64,000 nucleotides of DNA from an uncultured Candidatus Saccharibacteria bacterium (GCA_938039975.1 CALHTM010000017.1:84032-148031), one strand, 5' to 3'; numbered from the stretch's first letter, positions 41,834-51,046 are shown. Made by a program: numbers and translations. The notes: generated by a model not told the origin, from the letters alone.

Positions 41834-43830
41834 TGGCTCAGCAAAGCATGAAAAAACGCCAGCCAGTGAAGATGGGCGGTCCAATGGGCGGCGGCATGGG
41901 CGCGGGCGAAAAAGCCAAGGATTTCAACGGCACGGTCAAGAAATTAGCCAAATACTTGGCAGAGTTCCGCTGGCAAATGCTCATGGTGGCGATTTTCGCT
42001 GTCGGTAGTACGACGTTTGCGATTGTCAGTCCGAAGATTTTGGGCGGCGCCACCAACCAAATCGTCGAAGATTATGTCAGCATGAAGGCGTACGAAACCA
42101 TCACCAGTAAGCTATCAAATGGTGCTTCGCTGCCGGCTGGCACGACTGGTGCTGATGTACTGAAACGGCTTCCGAACCAGTCGGAAATTGAAAGCCAAAT
42201 TCCATCCAATCAACTTGATACCATCAAAAAGCTGGACCTTAGCCGGCGCCCAGAATTTCACTTTGAGGCAATTTGGCGAGTCGTTAGTTTGCTAATTGGT
42301 TTGTATGTGCTCAGTGCCATTTTCCGCTATATTCAAACCTGGTTGATGACCCAAGTGACGCAAACGGTCACCTTCAGAATGCGCCGGCAATTGTCCGAGA
42401 AAATCAACCGCCTGCCGCTGAGTTATTTTGACAAGCAGACCTACGGCGAAGTCCTGAGCCGCGTTACCAACGACGTTGATACTATTAGCCAAACGCTCAA
42501 TCAGAGCCTGTCGCAAATCGTCTCCTCGACGGTGATGGTACTGGGAATTTTGGCGATGATGTTTTCCATCAGCTGGCAAATGTCGTTGGTGGCGCTCTTG
42601 GTGCTGCCGCTGGCTGGCGGTGCGGTGACGCTGATTGCTAAAAGTTCGCAAAAACAGTTCCTCCGCCAGCAAACGCAGCTGGGAGAATTGAACGGCCACA
42701 TCGAAGAAATGTATGGTGGCCATCAGGTGATGCGCGTGTTTAACGGCCAGAAAAAGTCGCTGGCTAAGTTTTCACGGATTAACAACCAGCTGCAGGAAAG
42801 CGCCTGGAAAGCCCATTTTTTGTCGGGTCTGATTTATCCAATCATGAATTTCATCGGCAATATCGGTTACGTCGTGATGGCGATTTTGGGCGGTTGGCTG
42901 GCGATTGAAGGCCGGCTGAAAATTGGCGACATTCAAGCTTTCATCCAGTACATCGACCAGTTCAATCAGCCGCTGGTGCAGGTCGCCAACATCGCCAACA
43001 TCTTGCAATCAACAGCGGCGGCGGCCGAGCGGGTGTTTGAATTTTTGGACGAGCCTGAGGAAAAGGCGGAGGGCAAGGATTTGGTGAAATTGACTCACGT
43101 CAAGGGTGAGGTCGAATTTGACAATGTCGTCTTTGGCTATAAGCCTGACCAAACCATCATCAAAGGTTTGTCGGCGCACATCAAGCCAGGTCAGCGCGTG
43201 GCGATTGTCGGTCCGACTGGTGCGGGTAAAACGACGCTGGTTAATTTGCTGATGCGATTTTATGAAATTAACAGCGGCGCGATTAAAATTGACGGCGTGG
43301 ATATTCGCCAAATGAAGCGCAGCGATGTGCGGCAAATGTTTGGCATGGTGTTGCAGGATACCTGGTTGTTTAACGGCACGATTCGCCAAAATTTGCTCTA
43401 CGGCAATCCAACAGCCAGCGAAGAAGAAATGGTCGCCACTGCCAAGGAGGCGCACGTCGACCATTTTGTACGGTCGCTGCCGGGCGGCTACGATATGGTG
43501 CTGGGCGAGGAGGCGACGAACATTTCACAGGGCGAAAAGCAGCTGCTAACGATTGCCCGGGCAATGCTGGCGCGCACGCCAATGCTGATCTTGGACGAAG
43601 CTACCAGTTCGGTCGACACCCGTACTGAAGTGCTCATCCAAAAAGCCATGGACAAGTTGATGCAGGGCAAAACCAGCTTTGTCATCGCCCATCGGCTGAG
43701 CACTATCCGCGACGCTGATTTAATCTTGGTCGTCAAAGACGGCAATATCATCGAGCAGGGCAAGCACGACGAATTGCTGAAGCAAAATGGCTTTTATGCT
43801 GAACTTTATAATAGCCAGTTTGCTGAGTGA
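41833..43830 (+). CDS. ABC exporter half-transporter, catalytic-site subunit (BmrD/LmrD-like)
   Basis: The 665-aa protein starts with a Gly/Met-rich stretch (MGGPMGGGMGAGEK) and has six helices with a large first extracellular loop (about 75-150). Its ATPase has Walker A GPTGAGKTT, signature NISQGEKQLLT and a complete Walker B LILDEATSSVD. Pairing its altered signature with the Asp-containing Walker B of the partner gives one inactive and one active ATP site. The ATG at 41833 overlaps the previous stop; upstream codons belong to the partner gene. The probable role is export of drugs or lipids. Confidence 0.93.
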   Translation: MAQQSMKKRQPVKMGGPMGGGMGAGEKAKDFNGTVKKLAKYLAEFRWQMLMVAIFAVGSTTFAIVSPKILGGATNQIVEDYVSMKAYETITSKLSNGASLPAGTTGADVLKRLPNQSEIESQIPSNQLDTIKKLDLSRRPEFHFEAIWRVVSLLIGLYVLSAIFRYIQTWLMTQVTQTVTFRMRRQLSEKINRLPLSYFDKQTYGEVLSRVTNDVDTISQTLNQSLSQIVSSTVMVLGILAMMFSISWQMSLVALLVLPLAGGAVTLIAKSSQKQFLRQQTQLGELNGHIEEMYGGHQVMRVFNGQKKSLAKFSRINNQLQESAWKAHFLSGLIYPIMNFIGNIGYVVMAILGGWLAIEGRLKIGDIQAFIQYIDQFNQPLVQVANIANILQSTAAAAERVFEFLDEPEEKAEGKDLVKLTHVKGEVEFDNVVFGYKPDQTIIKGLSAHIKPGQRVAIVGPTGAGKTTLVNLLMRFYEINSGAIKIDGVDIRQMKRSDVRQMFGMVLQDTWLFNGTIRQNLLYGNPTASEEEMVATAKEAHVDHFVRSLPGGYDMVLGEEATNISQGEKQLLTIARAMLARTPMLILDEATSSVDTRTEVLIQKAMDKLMQGKTSFVIAHRLSTIRDADLILVVKDGNIIEQGKHDELLKQNGFYAELYNSQFAE

Positions 43831-43877
43831 TTGATGTTGATTATGGAATAATATCTCTTAATATTATAAGTACAGGT

Positions 43878-46160
43878 CTAGTCGAAGTGAATTACCTCCT
43901 GTGATTTTTCGTGTAGGTCAACTTGAGTATCAATGTCTATCTCATTAACAATCCATCCCGCCAAGCGTGCTTTTTGAATAAAATCGTGGACTCTGTTTAT
44001 GTTGTTAATTTCTTTAAGAGTAACTACAAGTCCAAACTTAATACCATACCCGTCACGTTTTTCTAATCGTTCCTTAGTTTTTATGCTTACGCCCCACATG
44101 CCAGATTCATATGCTTTTCGGGCTCTTAATTTGGATCCATATTTTTCACGTATATGCTTAGTGTTGTCCCATTTGCGAAATAATTTTCTTGCCTCACCTT
44201 CATATACAAAACCGCCAGTAGTTTGAGTATTCTTGTTGATTGTTTTTATACCCTTGTGATTAATCCTTCCTATTGATATATCTAGCTCCGTATTAGTGTA
44301 GTCCACGCCCTGGTTGATTGAGCACTTGGGGAAGTAACACAAGGTAGCTTTGGTAACAAAAGGGTGACTCTCTCCATTAACAGGTACTGGTATGTTATAT
44401 GCATAAGTGTCATATTTCTTAGAAGTACCGTTTATCACAAACTTAATCTCGTTATCTTTGGACTTAACGATATCGTCAATTTTTATTGGCACCGATCCGT
44501 GTCCAATAAGTGGAGCGATACTTTGGTTATTACCGGTATCTTCCCAGCCTGTAGCCGCATCGATAATTAGTGCCTTTGCTATTTCGCGACTCAATCCTAG
44601 TATTTCTATAAGATATGCTAACTTACGAGTAATCCACGGTGCGGCAAATGATGTGCCAGACAGAAACTTGTAAGTGCCTGCAGATATGCATACATGGACA
44701 TTATCTCTGTAATCACTGCCGTCGCCACCATATGCACTAACGTCAGGCTTGTTAAAGAATGAGAGCACGCGCCCCTTTCGAGAGTAAGAGGCTGGGTTAT
44801 TTTCCTTATCTACGGAGTTTACTACTACGGAGTTTATTGAGTCCGCAGGGGCTCCAATCAGCATCTCTCCCTTACGCGTGTCTGGCTTATTAGTTCCGGC
44901 GATTACAAATATCACATCATTATCAAATTGAATCCTATCCAGCTCTGCAGCTTCCGGTGAAATAAAGTTGGCATTGATCTCTTGATCAGATCCCAGTGAT
45001 AGATTCCATACCTTAATGTCTCGGTTATTAGCGACAATCTCTCGAATAAGTTTGACTACTGTAAACGAACTAAATTTTCCGCCAACCGCCACGCCAAAGT
45101 GCCTAACTCTAAAGTTTCCGCATCCATCGTCTAGAGAGGGATTCAGTCTGTGACCGTCCACGATAATCGACGAGACTGCCGTACCATGTCCGTAGTCTTT
45201 TGGTTGTTTTTCTATATCATCTGACACCATATCTCGATAATCTACCCACTCACTAAAGTAAACGCTTGTGTCAAATAATGTATCAATGACGCCAACAATC
45301 GGTTGATTACTTGGCTTATCTATGATATCCGCTTGATCAGCATGTTGAGAGGCTTCCACGGCAGTGCTGCTACCGCTAGCTGGGATATTCTCTAAGTTTA
45401 ACTTGGTTAAATCATTGACGGACATTGCGATAAGGTAGGGAGCTTTGCTCTGGAGTAGCTCTATCTCATCTGGTTGTAGTAAAAGCGTAGGTGCAGTCTC
45501 GTTATTGCCAAGCATCTTTCCCGGATTAATTGTGATGCCAATAGACTGTAATATAGATAAGACGTCATCATCTGTCTTGTAGATTGTAACGATCTGATTA
45601 TTATCGGCATTTGCTCCACGGTTTGGTACGCTGAAACTCTCAATATAGTATGAATCAACTACTATATTGAGGAAGACTGACTCGCTTAGGCTATAGTCCT
45701 CAAATTTTATGCCTTTATTTTTTATGCTGTTTATCTGATCATGTTTTATTATGCCATTAAAAATGACATCTAGGAGCCGTATACTATTCTCGACCTTTAC
45801 TATTGTGTCGGTCAGTGCTTCATTGCTAATATAGTGCGTAATGATGTGTTTTGGGTGTTTTATATCTGTTCTGTCGAAGCACGCACCAACCACAGATTCG
45901 TTTGATTTTTTCCCTTTGTTGAAGTAGCCGCTAATACGATTGCTTTTTGCAATTACATCTATATAGTGTATATCTATCAAGGCGCCAGTGATCAATTTTT
46001 CGGTCTGCCAGTAACTGTCTAGTTCTTTTAATTCTTTAAGTAATCTTTTCAGATGAATGGATTCCACTGATTTTGCGCCTTTTGGTATGTTTGGGGGTCC
46101 TTGGCGACCACTGTTTGGTCTTTTATTAAGGGTGCCACGAAGCTGTAGAATGCTGTTCAT
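43878..46160 (-). CDS. Cytoplasmic S8 (subtilisin-like) protease paired with an AAA+ ATPase
   Basis: The 760-aa protein has no signal peptide. After an N-terminal region of about 285 residues the S8 triad appears: D293 in VGVIDT, H325 in YGHGTAVSS and S504 in SGTSFAAPW. A C-terminal domain of about 200 residues follows. Subtilases are usually secreted, so an intracellular one encoded 3 nt after an AAA+ ATPase points to an ATPase-controlled protease. Similar ATPase-S8 pairs occur in phage-defence settings (I recall the names IteA/IteS, from memory only). The target proteins are unknown. Confidence 0.85.
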   Translation of the reverse strand: MNSILQLRGTLNKRPNSGRQGPPNIPKGAKSVESIHLKRLLKELKELDSYWQTEKLITGALIDIHYIDVIAKSNRISGYFNKGKKSNESVVGACFDRTDIKHPKHIITHYISNEALTDTIVKVENSIRLLDVIFNGIIKHDQINSIKNKGIKFEDYSLSESVFLNIVVDSYYIESFSVPNRGANADNNQIVTIYKTDDDVLSILQSIGITINPGKMLGNNETAPTLLLQPDEIELLQSKAPYLIAMSVNDLTKLNLENIPASGSSTAVEASQHADQADIIDKPSNQPIVGVIDTLFDTSVYFSEWVDYRDMVSDDIEKQPKDYGHGTAVSSIIVDGHRLNPSLDDGCGNFRVRHFGVAVGGKFSSFTVVKLIREIVANNRDIKVWNLSLGSDQEINANFISPEAAELDRIQFDNDVIFVIAGTNKPDTRKGEMLIGAPADSINSVVVNSVDKENNPASYSRKGRVLSFFNKPDVSAYGGDGSDYRDNVHVCISAGTYKFLSGTSFAAPWITRKLAYLIEILGLSREIAKALIIDAATGWEDTGNNQSIAPLIGHGSVPIKIDDIVKSKDNEIKFVINGTSKKYDTYAYNIPVPVNGESHPFVTKATLCYFPKCSINQGVDYTNTELDISIGRINHKGIKTINKNTQTTGGFVYEGEARKLFRKWDNTKHIREKYGSKLRARKAYESGMWGVSIKTKERLEKRDGYGIKFGLVVTLKEINNINRVHDFIQKARLAGWIVNEIDIDTQVDLHEKSQEVIHFD

Positions 46161-46163
46161 GAC

Positions 46164-47204
46164 TTATCCTTGTAGCTCTCTTGCAACTTGACTTTTTGAT
46201 ATGCTTGTTAATATTTCTATCTCACGCACTGAAAAACCTTGATTTTGAAGTGTCTTGATGTCGCTTGGACCCGAAACGGCTTCGTAGAGCTTTTTTAAGT
46301 AAGCATATTCATTAGTCGGATCACTAAATGCAACTGAGGTCTTTATGATATTTTTCAACTCGCCTGGGTAGGGTATTTTATCCATTGTAGATATAATCTT
46401 TCTAAATAAACGCATGTTGCGGCCGGCAAACTTAAACTGGCTTAAGAGATCGTTTAGTATTGACTCTGCGATATCAAGAAGTTCATTCTTGTTGTACCTA
46501 TTAAAATTGATAATGGCATCAAAACGCCTAGTCAATGCCTTGTCGAATTGAGAGAATAGGTTAGTGGTAGCAATAAGAACAATATTGCCATCTAGACTAT
46601 CCAATCCCTTAAGAACAGACGAAGTGACTCGCCCCATTTCGCGTAAGTCATTAGAGTTTATACGGTCTAGAGCAATGGCATCAATTTCATCAAACATGAT
46701 TATTGCTTTTTCCGGATTTGGTAAGGCTCGTATTTCCTGAAATACTGAGGCTATGTTTTTAGATGTCTGCCCAAGCTTGCTGTCAATAACACTATCAAAA
46801 TCAACAGAATAGAGATCGCGGTTGAGAATGCGAGAGATTTGCTTTACTGTCTCTGTTTTGCCAGTGCCTGGGTCACCCTCAAATAAGAACTTATTAAAAC
46901 CAGCGTGGTGCCTAATGGAATTAATGATGCCAATAATATCATTCATAATGGAAGTGGGTAGTGGTAATGAATCCCCTGCCAGACTTACTTTATTAAAGAA
47001 GGCTGATTGGTATTCATTGCTTTGCGGAACGAATGTGTTAGCGCCGGACAATAGAGCCATAATATACTCGGCTAATTGGGAGTCTCCAGCTTGATCAAAT
47101 AGCTTAGCAATGATATACGCTTCATTTCGAAAACCTGCATCATTATGCTCTGCGTAGTATTTAATTAGGTTGAGTATATTCTTCTTGCGCATTTGTTCCC
47201 TCAT
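46164..47204 (-). CDS. AAA+ ATPase partner of the S8 protease
   Basis: The 346-aa protein has an N-terminal helical region, then an AAA core: Walker A GDPGTGKT (110-117), Walker B IIMFDEID (D172, E173), sensor 1 LIATTN and the arginine finger region LTRRFDAII. The C-terminal lid ends with an HTH-like FSVREIEILTSISKSQVAREL. It resembles spastin/FtsH-type AAA proteins that remodel substrates. The ATG at 47204 lies 6 nt after the -10; an ATG at 47192 with AGGGA upstream is an alternative. It forms a two-gene operon with the S8 protease. Confidence 0.87.
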   Translation of the reverse strand: MREQMRKKNILNLIKYYAEHNDAGFRNEAYIIAKLFDQAGDSQLAEYIMALLSGANTFVPQSNEYQSAFFNKVSLAGDSLPLPTSIMNDIIGIINSIRHHAGFNKFLFEGDPGTGKTETVKQISRILNRDLYSVDFDSVIDSKLGQTSKNIASVFQEIRALPNPEKAIIMFDEIDAIALDRINSNDLREMGRVTSSVLKGLDSLDGNIVLIATTNLFSQFDKALTRRFDAIINFNRYNKNELLDIAESILNDLLSQFKFAGRNMRLFRKIISTMDKIPYPGELKNIIKTSVAFSDPTNEYAYLKKLYEAVSGPSDIKTLQNQGFSVREIEILTSISKSQVARELQG

Positions 47205-47210
47205 ATTATT

Positions 47211-47253
47211 AGAATATCATCTCTGGGACACAAATACAATATTTTGGGACACA
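47211..47253 (-). promoter_or_regulatory. Promoter and direct-repeat operator of the AAA-S8 operon
   Basis: On the minus strand TTGTAT, 17 nt and TG-A-TATTCT, with the -10 ending 6 nt before the ATG at 47204. Two copies of TGGGACACA (47224-47232 and 47245-47253) are 21 bp apart, one in the spacer and one beside the -35, so one protein dimer or two stacked proteins could cover the promoter. Confidence 0.6.
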
Positions 47254-47261
47254 TCATCCCA

Positions 47262-47350
47262 TTGCTTTATTTGTGCAGATACTATATTATAGTGGTAATC
47301 GGGGTAGGAACCCCGGGGGTAGAAATAGGAAAAGCGCCTATGTGGCGCTT
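47262..47350 (+). ncRNA. Promoter and structured leader or small RNA upstream of the DUF3892 gene
   Basis: TTGCTT (47262-47267), 17 nt and TATTAT (47285-47290) would start a transcript near 47297. It opens with CGGGGT-AGGA-ACCCCG (47300-47315) and then AAGCGCC-TATGT-GGCGCTT (47332-47350). There is no long T tract after the second hairpin, so the RNA may continue into the gene at 47443 as a leader of about 145 nt. Confidence 0.4.
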
Positions 47351-47442
47351 CCTTACACAATAGTTTTCCAACAAATTGTACAGTCCCTATAATACCACAC
47401 ATATTAATAAGTGGTAATTCCGCCACAGAAAGAATAGTTATC

Positions 47443-47724
47443 ATGGCGGTTCGAATTAGGGCAATCACAAAGCCCGAAGGTGATGAGCGATATGAAGCGA
47501 TCTCACACTATTGGGCGAACGATGTCAGAGGCATATTGATTCCTCTTGAGCGTAACTGGTTTATTGACTGGCTTAACGCTAACGGAACTTACGCTTTTGT
47601 ATCGGAAGATGGTGATGAAGCACGTTGTGATGTGAAATACAATGGACATATTCGTTTTTTGCAGACACGCGCAGACGCTTCACGGGCGAATAATCTACTA
47701 AACTTACCTCGTAAGCGAGTATAA
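47443..47724 (+). CDS. DUF3892 small protein
   Basis: The 93-aa product reads VRIRAITKPEGDERYEAISHYWAND, then WLNANGTYAFVSEDGDEARCDVKYNGHIRFLQTRADASRANNLLNLP, matching the DUF3892 pattern. The function of this family is unknown. It is a single gene with a terminator, next to the AAA-S8 pair on the opposite strand. Confidence 0.8.
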   Translation: MAVRIRAITKPEGDERYEAISHYWANDVRGILIPLERNWFIDWLNANGTYAFVSEDGDEARCDVKYNGHIRFLQTRADASRANNLLNLPRKRV

Positions 47725-47746
47725 ACAAATAGGGGTAATATTCGTT

Positions 47747-47778
47747 AAAAACATCTCGGTAAATTCGGGATGTTTTTG
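47747..47778 (+). terminator. Terminator of the DUF3892 gene
   Basis: ACATCTCG and CGGGATGT (one wobble) with a 7-nt loop, A-rich before and TTTTTG after. Confidence 0.8.
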
Positions 47779-47797
47779 CGGGGGTGTAAGATTGTAT

Positions 47798-48259
47798 CTA
47801 GCTCCGCCGCAAAATATCCAACACGCCAAATTTTCCAGTCAGCACAGCCTGGCTAATGATGTGCGGCGTGAGGGCAGCGATGAGTTCTTTGGGCTTGGTG
47901 TTGTCTGGTAAATCTAACGTCGTGTCCAGCGCGTACACGTAAAATTGATAGCGGTGCGTGCCAAATGGCGGCTGCGGCCCGCCCCAGCCAGGACGACCCC
48001 AACTGGTAACACCTTCGACAGCGCCCGCGGGTAGTGGTTCACCAGTGATTTCAGTAGTTTCTGCTGGCAGATTCCAAACCGTCCAATGGTAGAATCCATT
48101 GCGCCCAGGCGCGTCAGGGTCATGGCAGACAACTACCAGACTTTTGGCGTCTATCGGCACATCGCTGATCTCGAGCGGCGGGCGTTGGTTGCCGCCGAGT
48201 TTGGAGTAAATTTTTGGTATTTTAGCGTTTTCGGCGAACGCAGAGCTGGATATCTTCAT
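47798..48259 (-). CDS. YbhB/YbcL family (PEBP / Raf kinase inhibitor-like) protein
   Basis: The 153-aa protein has the PEBP ligand-site motifs VVVCHDPDAPGRNGFYHWTVWNLP and FGTHRYQFYVYALD. Bacterial members bind small anionic ligands; their role is unsettled. No signal peptide is present. The start is confirmed by TAAAAT with TG upstream, ending 6 nt before the ATG. Confidence 0.93.
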   Translation of the reverse strand: MKISSSAFAENAKIPKIYSKLGGNQRPPLEISDVPIDAKSLVVVCHDPDAPGRNGFYHWTVWNLPAETTEITGEPLPAGAVEGVTSWGRPGWGGPQPPFGTHRYQFYVYALDTTLDLPDNTKPKELIAALTPHIISQAVLTGKFGVLDILRRS

Positions 48260-48265
48260 AATTTA

Positions 48266-48271
48266 ATTTTA
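48266..48271 (-). promoter_or_regulatory. -10 of the YbhB-like gene
   Basis: TG-G-TAAAAT on the minus strand, 6 nt before the ATG at 48259. Confidence 0.55.
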
Positions 48272-48411
48272 CCATGCCAGTGTCGTCAGGTGTGAGCCGC
48301 GGTAAAATACGCAGCCTTAAACACAGTAGCTTGCTGAAGCAAAACAGTTTTCGATCGGATTTTATCAATAGCTGGTTTACCGAACAACCTCTGGAGAGCT
48401 ACTGGGCTGTA

Positions 48412-48420
48412 TGCTAAAAT
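48412..48420 (+). promoter_or_regulatory. Extended -10 of the UbiB-like operon
   Basis: TGC-TAAAAT ends 6 nt before the GTG at 48427. Confidence 0.55.
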
Positions 48421-48426
48421 AAACAT

Positions 48427-48579
48427 GTGAGATATGCTTTTGTTTTCGTGAGTATAGTGGCGATTTGGCTGGCTATGCTGCTGTTGGTAAATACGAGCAT
48501 TGATCCATTATTTTTGTATATTTGCGTGTTAGTTTTGACGCTGGTGTTGTACTTCATTGGGTTCCGGAGGGCTAGGTAA
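48427..48579 (+). CDS. Small two-helix membrane protein (50 aa)
   Basis: A GTG placed 6 nt after an extended -10 opens a 50-codon frame. It encodes two hydrophobic helices (about 4-22 and 26-45) and ends with a basic FRRAR. Its stop codon abuts the GTG of the UbiB-like gene, and its last codons supply that gene's ribosome-binding site (CGGAGGG). I recognise no family. A second small membrane protein lies at the other end of this operon, so both may assist the kinase-like protein. Confidence 0.6.
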   Translation: MRYAFVFVSIVAIWLAMLLLVNTSIDPLFLYICVLVLTLVLYFIGFRRAR

Positions 48580-50031
48580 GTGCGCTTATTATTTGTGGTT
48601 CGGGCGTTGTTTCGGGTGTGGCGTGCTTGGCGCAGCGATCAAATATGGCTCAAAGTTCTGTCAGACGAGTGTCAAAATTTAGGCGGCGTGTATGTCAAGT
48701 TTTTACAGCATTTGGCATCGACTGAACTAATGGCTCAGGTGTATGCCGCGTCTGGATATCGGCTGGATGCTTTTGATGATGTGGCGGTTGAGCCAATTGA
48801 CGTTGCCGAGGTTTTGCGGCAAGAGTTGGGTAGCAAAGCCAGTCAAATAGTTGTTGATGGAGACCAGCCGTTTGCTACGGGTTCGTTCGCTCAGGTTTAT
48901 CACTGCCGCGTAGTTGACCGTCCAGGTAGCCGATATATTATCAAGATCCTTCGCCCCAGCGTGGTGCGCTATCTAAATTTTGACTTTGTGGCGCTGCGTT
49001 TTTGCTGTTGGGCGGGGCAGTTTATGCTAAAGAACGATATTTTTCCGTTGGTTGAAATTGCTGATGAGTTTATCAAAACTACCAAGCGTGAAACTGATTA
49101 TCAGCGCGAGCTAATTACAGCCCAGGCAATTCGTGAATATTTTGCTAGACGCACTGACAGAGTTGTGGTGCCAGAGACGCTGGCTGAGTACTCAACGCGG
49201 CGGATATTAGTTCAGGACTATATAGAAGGGCTGCCGCTAACTGAGGTGGTAGAACGGGCGCAAGCGGGTAACGATACTTACCAGTTTGTCAAAGACCAAC
49301 TTGGCTCTGACATGCAGCAGCAATTAGTGACGGTAGGCAGTGAGTTTTTGATCGCAATTTTACAAGCAGATATCATTATGGCCGATCCGCATCCAGGCAA
49401 TATTTATTTGCTGAGAGACAATAAAGTTGCGCTGATCGACTTTGGTTTGGCGGTGGCAGCGCCGCGGCATCGCGCCTCGTTTTATCACATGATCGTGCAG
49501 TATCGCGCGCTGTATGAAGATCGAGCTGACATGGGTTTATTGGCGCTGGCGATGTTGGCGTTTTATGATCATACGCTGTATCAAGCGCTGGATGTGATCG
49601 CCAAAGATCGCAGCTTGACACGCACTATTTATGAATATGCGAACACGCTGCTTCAATCGACAACCAGCATGTTTGCTGCCAATCGGCAAATAACCCAATT
49701 ATTCCTCAATGAAATTAACGCCGGTAATCGTTTTGCTGTCAGGTTAGACAGCGTTGATATTATGTTGCAGCGCGGTTTGTACCATTATTTAGCAGCAGCT
49801 AGGTTGGCATGCGGCGATGAATATCGAAGGACGCATTATTGGCGGATTGTCCATGACGCCCTGGAATTGGCCGAGGTTCACGCTAATATCTATGGAATCA
49901 GCGAGGCGGTGCGTTCGTCGCCGATGAGTATTGAGCTGGCGCAAGAAATAGTGATGGACTGGATGAGCAAGGTTGCGGAGCGTGACAGAGCCGCCTACGC
50001 CATGTTGTTACAAAAAGGAGAATTATCATGA
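48580..50031 (+). CDS. UbiB/ABC1 atypical kinase-like protein
   Basis: The 483-aa protein has the UbiB family features. VYVKFLQ stands for the KxGQ motif, ATGSFAQVYHC for the Ala-rich nucleotide loop, MADPHPGNIYL is the catalytic loop and IDFGLAV the metal-binding DFG. UbiB/COQ8 proteins are ATPases that support coenzyme Q synthesis or lipid handling. No quinone genes are seen nearby, so a lipid or envelope role is more likely. The GTG start directly follows the small ORF, and the stop overlaps the next gene (ATGA). Confidence 0.88.
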   Translation: MRLLFVVRALFRVWRAWRSDQIWLKVLSDECQNLGGVYVKFLQHLASTELMAQVYAASGYRLDAFDDVAVEPIDVAEVLRQELGSKASQIVVDGDQPFATGSFAQVYHCRVVDRPGSRYIIKILRPSVVRYLNFDFVALRFCCWAGQFMLKNDIFPLVEIADEFIKTTKRETDYQRELITAQAIREYFARRTDRVVVPETLAEYSTRRILVQDYIEGLPLTEVVERAQAGNDTYQFVKDQLGSDMQQQLVTVGSEFLIAILQADIIMADPHPGNIYLLRDNKVALIDFGLAVAAPRHRASFYHMIVQYRALYEDRADMGLLALAMLAFYDHTLYQALDVIAKDRSLTRTIYEYANTLLQSTTSMFAANRQITQLFLNEINAGNRFAVRLDSVDIMLQRGLYHYLAAARLACGDEYRRTHYWRIVHDALELAEVHANIYGISEAVRSSPMSIELAQEIVMDWMSKVAERDRAAYAMLLQKGELS

Positions 50032-50216
50032 AGCAATTACAACAATGGGTGATGCAAGTTCGCTATCCGTATGCCGCGGGAATCATCGCCGTGATGTGGA
50101 TTGGCACGGCAATTTTTGCTTACCTGAAACCCGACATCCCGCTTGAATTTTTGGTCGGAAGCCTCGCCGTTAGCACCATCATCATTGCGATCACTGGACT
50201 GTCGGAAGCTCGCTAA
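50028..50216 (+). CDS. Small membrane protein (62 aa)
   Basis: The 62-aa product has two hydrophobic helices (about 15-33 and 40-57). It starts in an ATGA overlap with the UbiB-like gene and has an AAAGGAG ribosome-binding site within that gene. I know no family name. Operon position suggests it works with the UbiB-like protein at the membrane. Confidence 0.75.
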   Translation: MKQLQQWVMQVRYPYAAGIIAVMWIGTAIFAYLKPDIPLEFLVGSLAVSTIIIAITGLSEAR

Positions 50217-50283
50217 ATTTTACAGTGAGATAAGCAATTTTTATACGCTTTACTAATGTACATCATTTACAATAATAATCCGC

Positions 50284-51003
50284 ATGAAATCTAAAACCAC
50301 TGCTCAAAAAATACTAGAATTTTACGACAGTCTGAAAAATATTGACATAAATTTGCCGGAAGAATATCGCCTAATCAATCCATTCGCTGGCGCTAATCAG
50401 CAGCAAATAACACAAATAACACAGCGGTTTTATCGTCAGTACTATTATGATAATAAGCGGCGATTTATGATTTTGGGCAGTTCGCCGGCACGGCGCGGGA
50501 CAGCGCTTACTGGTGTGCCATTTGAAGACGTTAATCATTTACAAAAAGATACCAGGATTTCTCTAGATGCTTTTGGAGCGAATAAACGCTCGTCAAGTTT
50601 CTTGTATGAAGTGATGGAAGAATACGGCGGGCGCCAGAATTTTTATAAACAATTTTACATGAGTTTTGTGTGTCCGCTAGGTATTGAGAATATAAATTTG
50701 AAAGGTAATTGGGTAAATTGTAATTATTATGAAAATGCAGTTCTGAAAAAATGTCTATATCCTTTTATTGTAGATTCGATGAGGCGCCAGATCGATTTTA
50801 ATATTGATACAACCGTTTGCTTTTGCATCGGCAGCGGTGAGAATTTTAAGTTTTTGACCAATATAAATGATGAGTATCATTTCTTTGATACTATCGTTCC
50901 GTTGGAGCATCCGCGGTTTATTACGCAGTATAATGCGGATCGCAAAGAAGAGTTTATGCAAAAATATGTAAATATTTTCAGACAATACGATATGGGGAAA
51001 TGA
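50284..51003 (+). CDS. SMUG2-type uracil-DNA glycosylase family protein
   Basis: The 239-aa protein contains FMILGSSPARRGTALTGVPFED, the ligand-site loop of the DUF4918/SMUG2 branch of uracil-DNA glycosylases, and IVPLEHPRFITQYN near the C-terminus, where the family has its second active-site loop. It would remove uracil or related bases from DNA to start base excision repair. The family motif usually reads GxNPGRxG; serine replaces the asparagine here. A possible -10 (TACAAT) lies 9 nt before the ATG. Confidence 0.8.
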   Translation: MKSKTTAQKILEFYDSLKNIDINLPEEYRLINPFAGANQQQITQITQRFYRQYYYDNKRRFMILGSSPARRGTALTGVPFEDVNHLQKDTRISLDAFGANKRSSSFLYEVMEEYGGRQNFYKQFYMSFVCPLGIENINLKGNWVNCNYYENAVLKKCLYPFIVDSMRRQIDFNIDTTVCFCIGSGENFKFLTNINDEYHFFDTIVPLEHPRFITQYNADRKEEFMQKYVNIFRQYDMGK

Positions 51004-51034
51004 TAGCGAACGACATTGATCCAAGATAGTACTG

Positions 51035-51040
51035 TATAAT
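51035..51040 (+). promoter_or_regulatory. -10 of the TylF-like methyltransferase gene
   Basis: Consensus TATAAT ends 6 nt before the ATG at 51047. Confidence 0.6.
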
Positions 51041-51046
51041 TTAATA

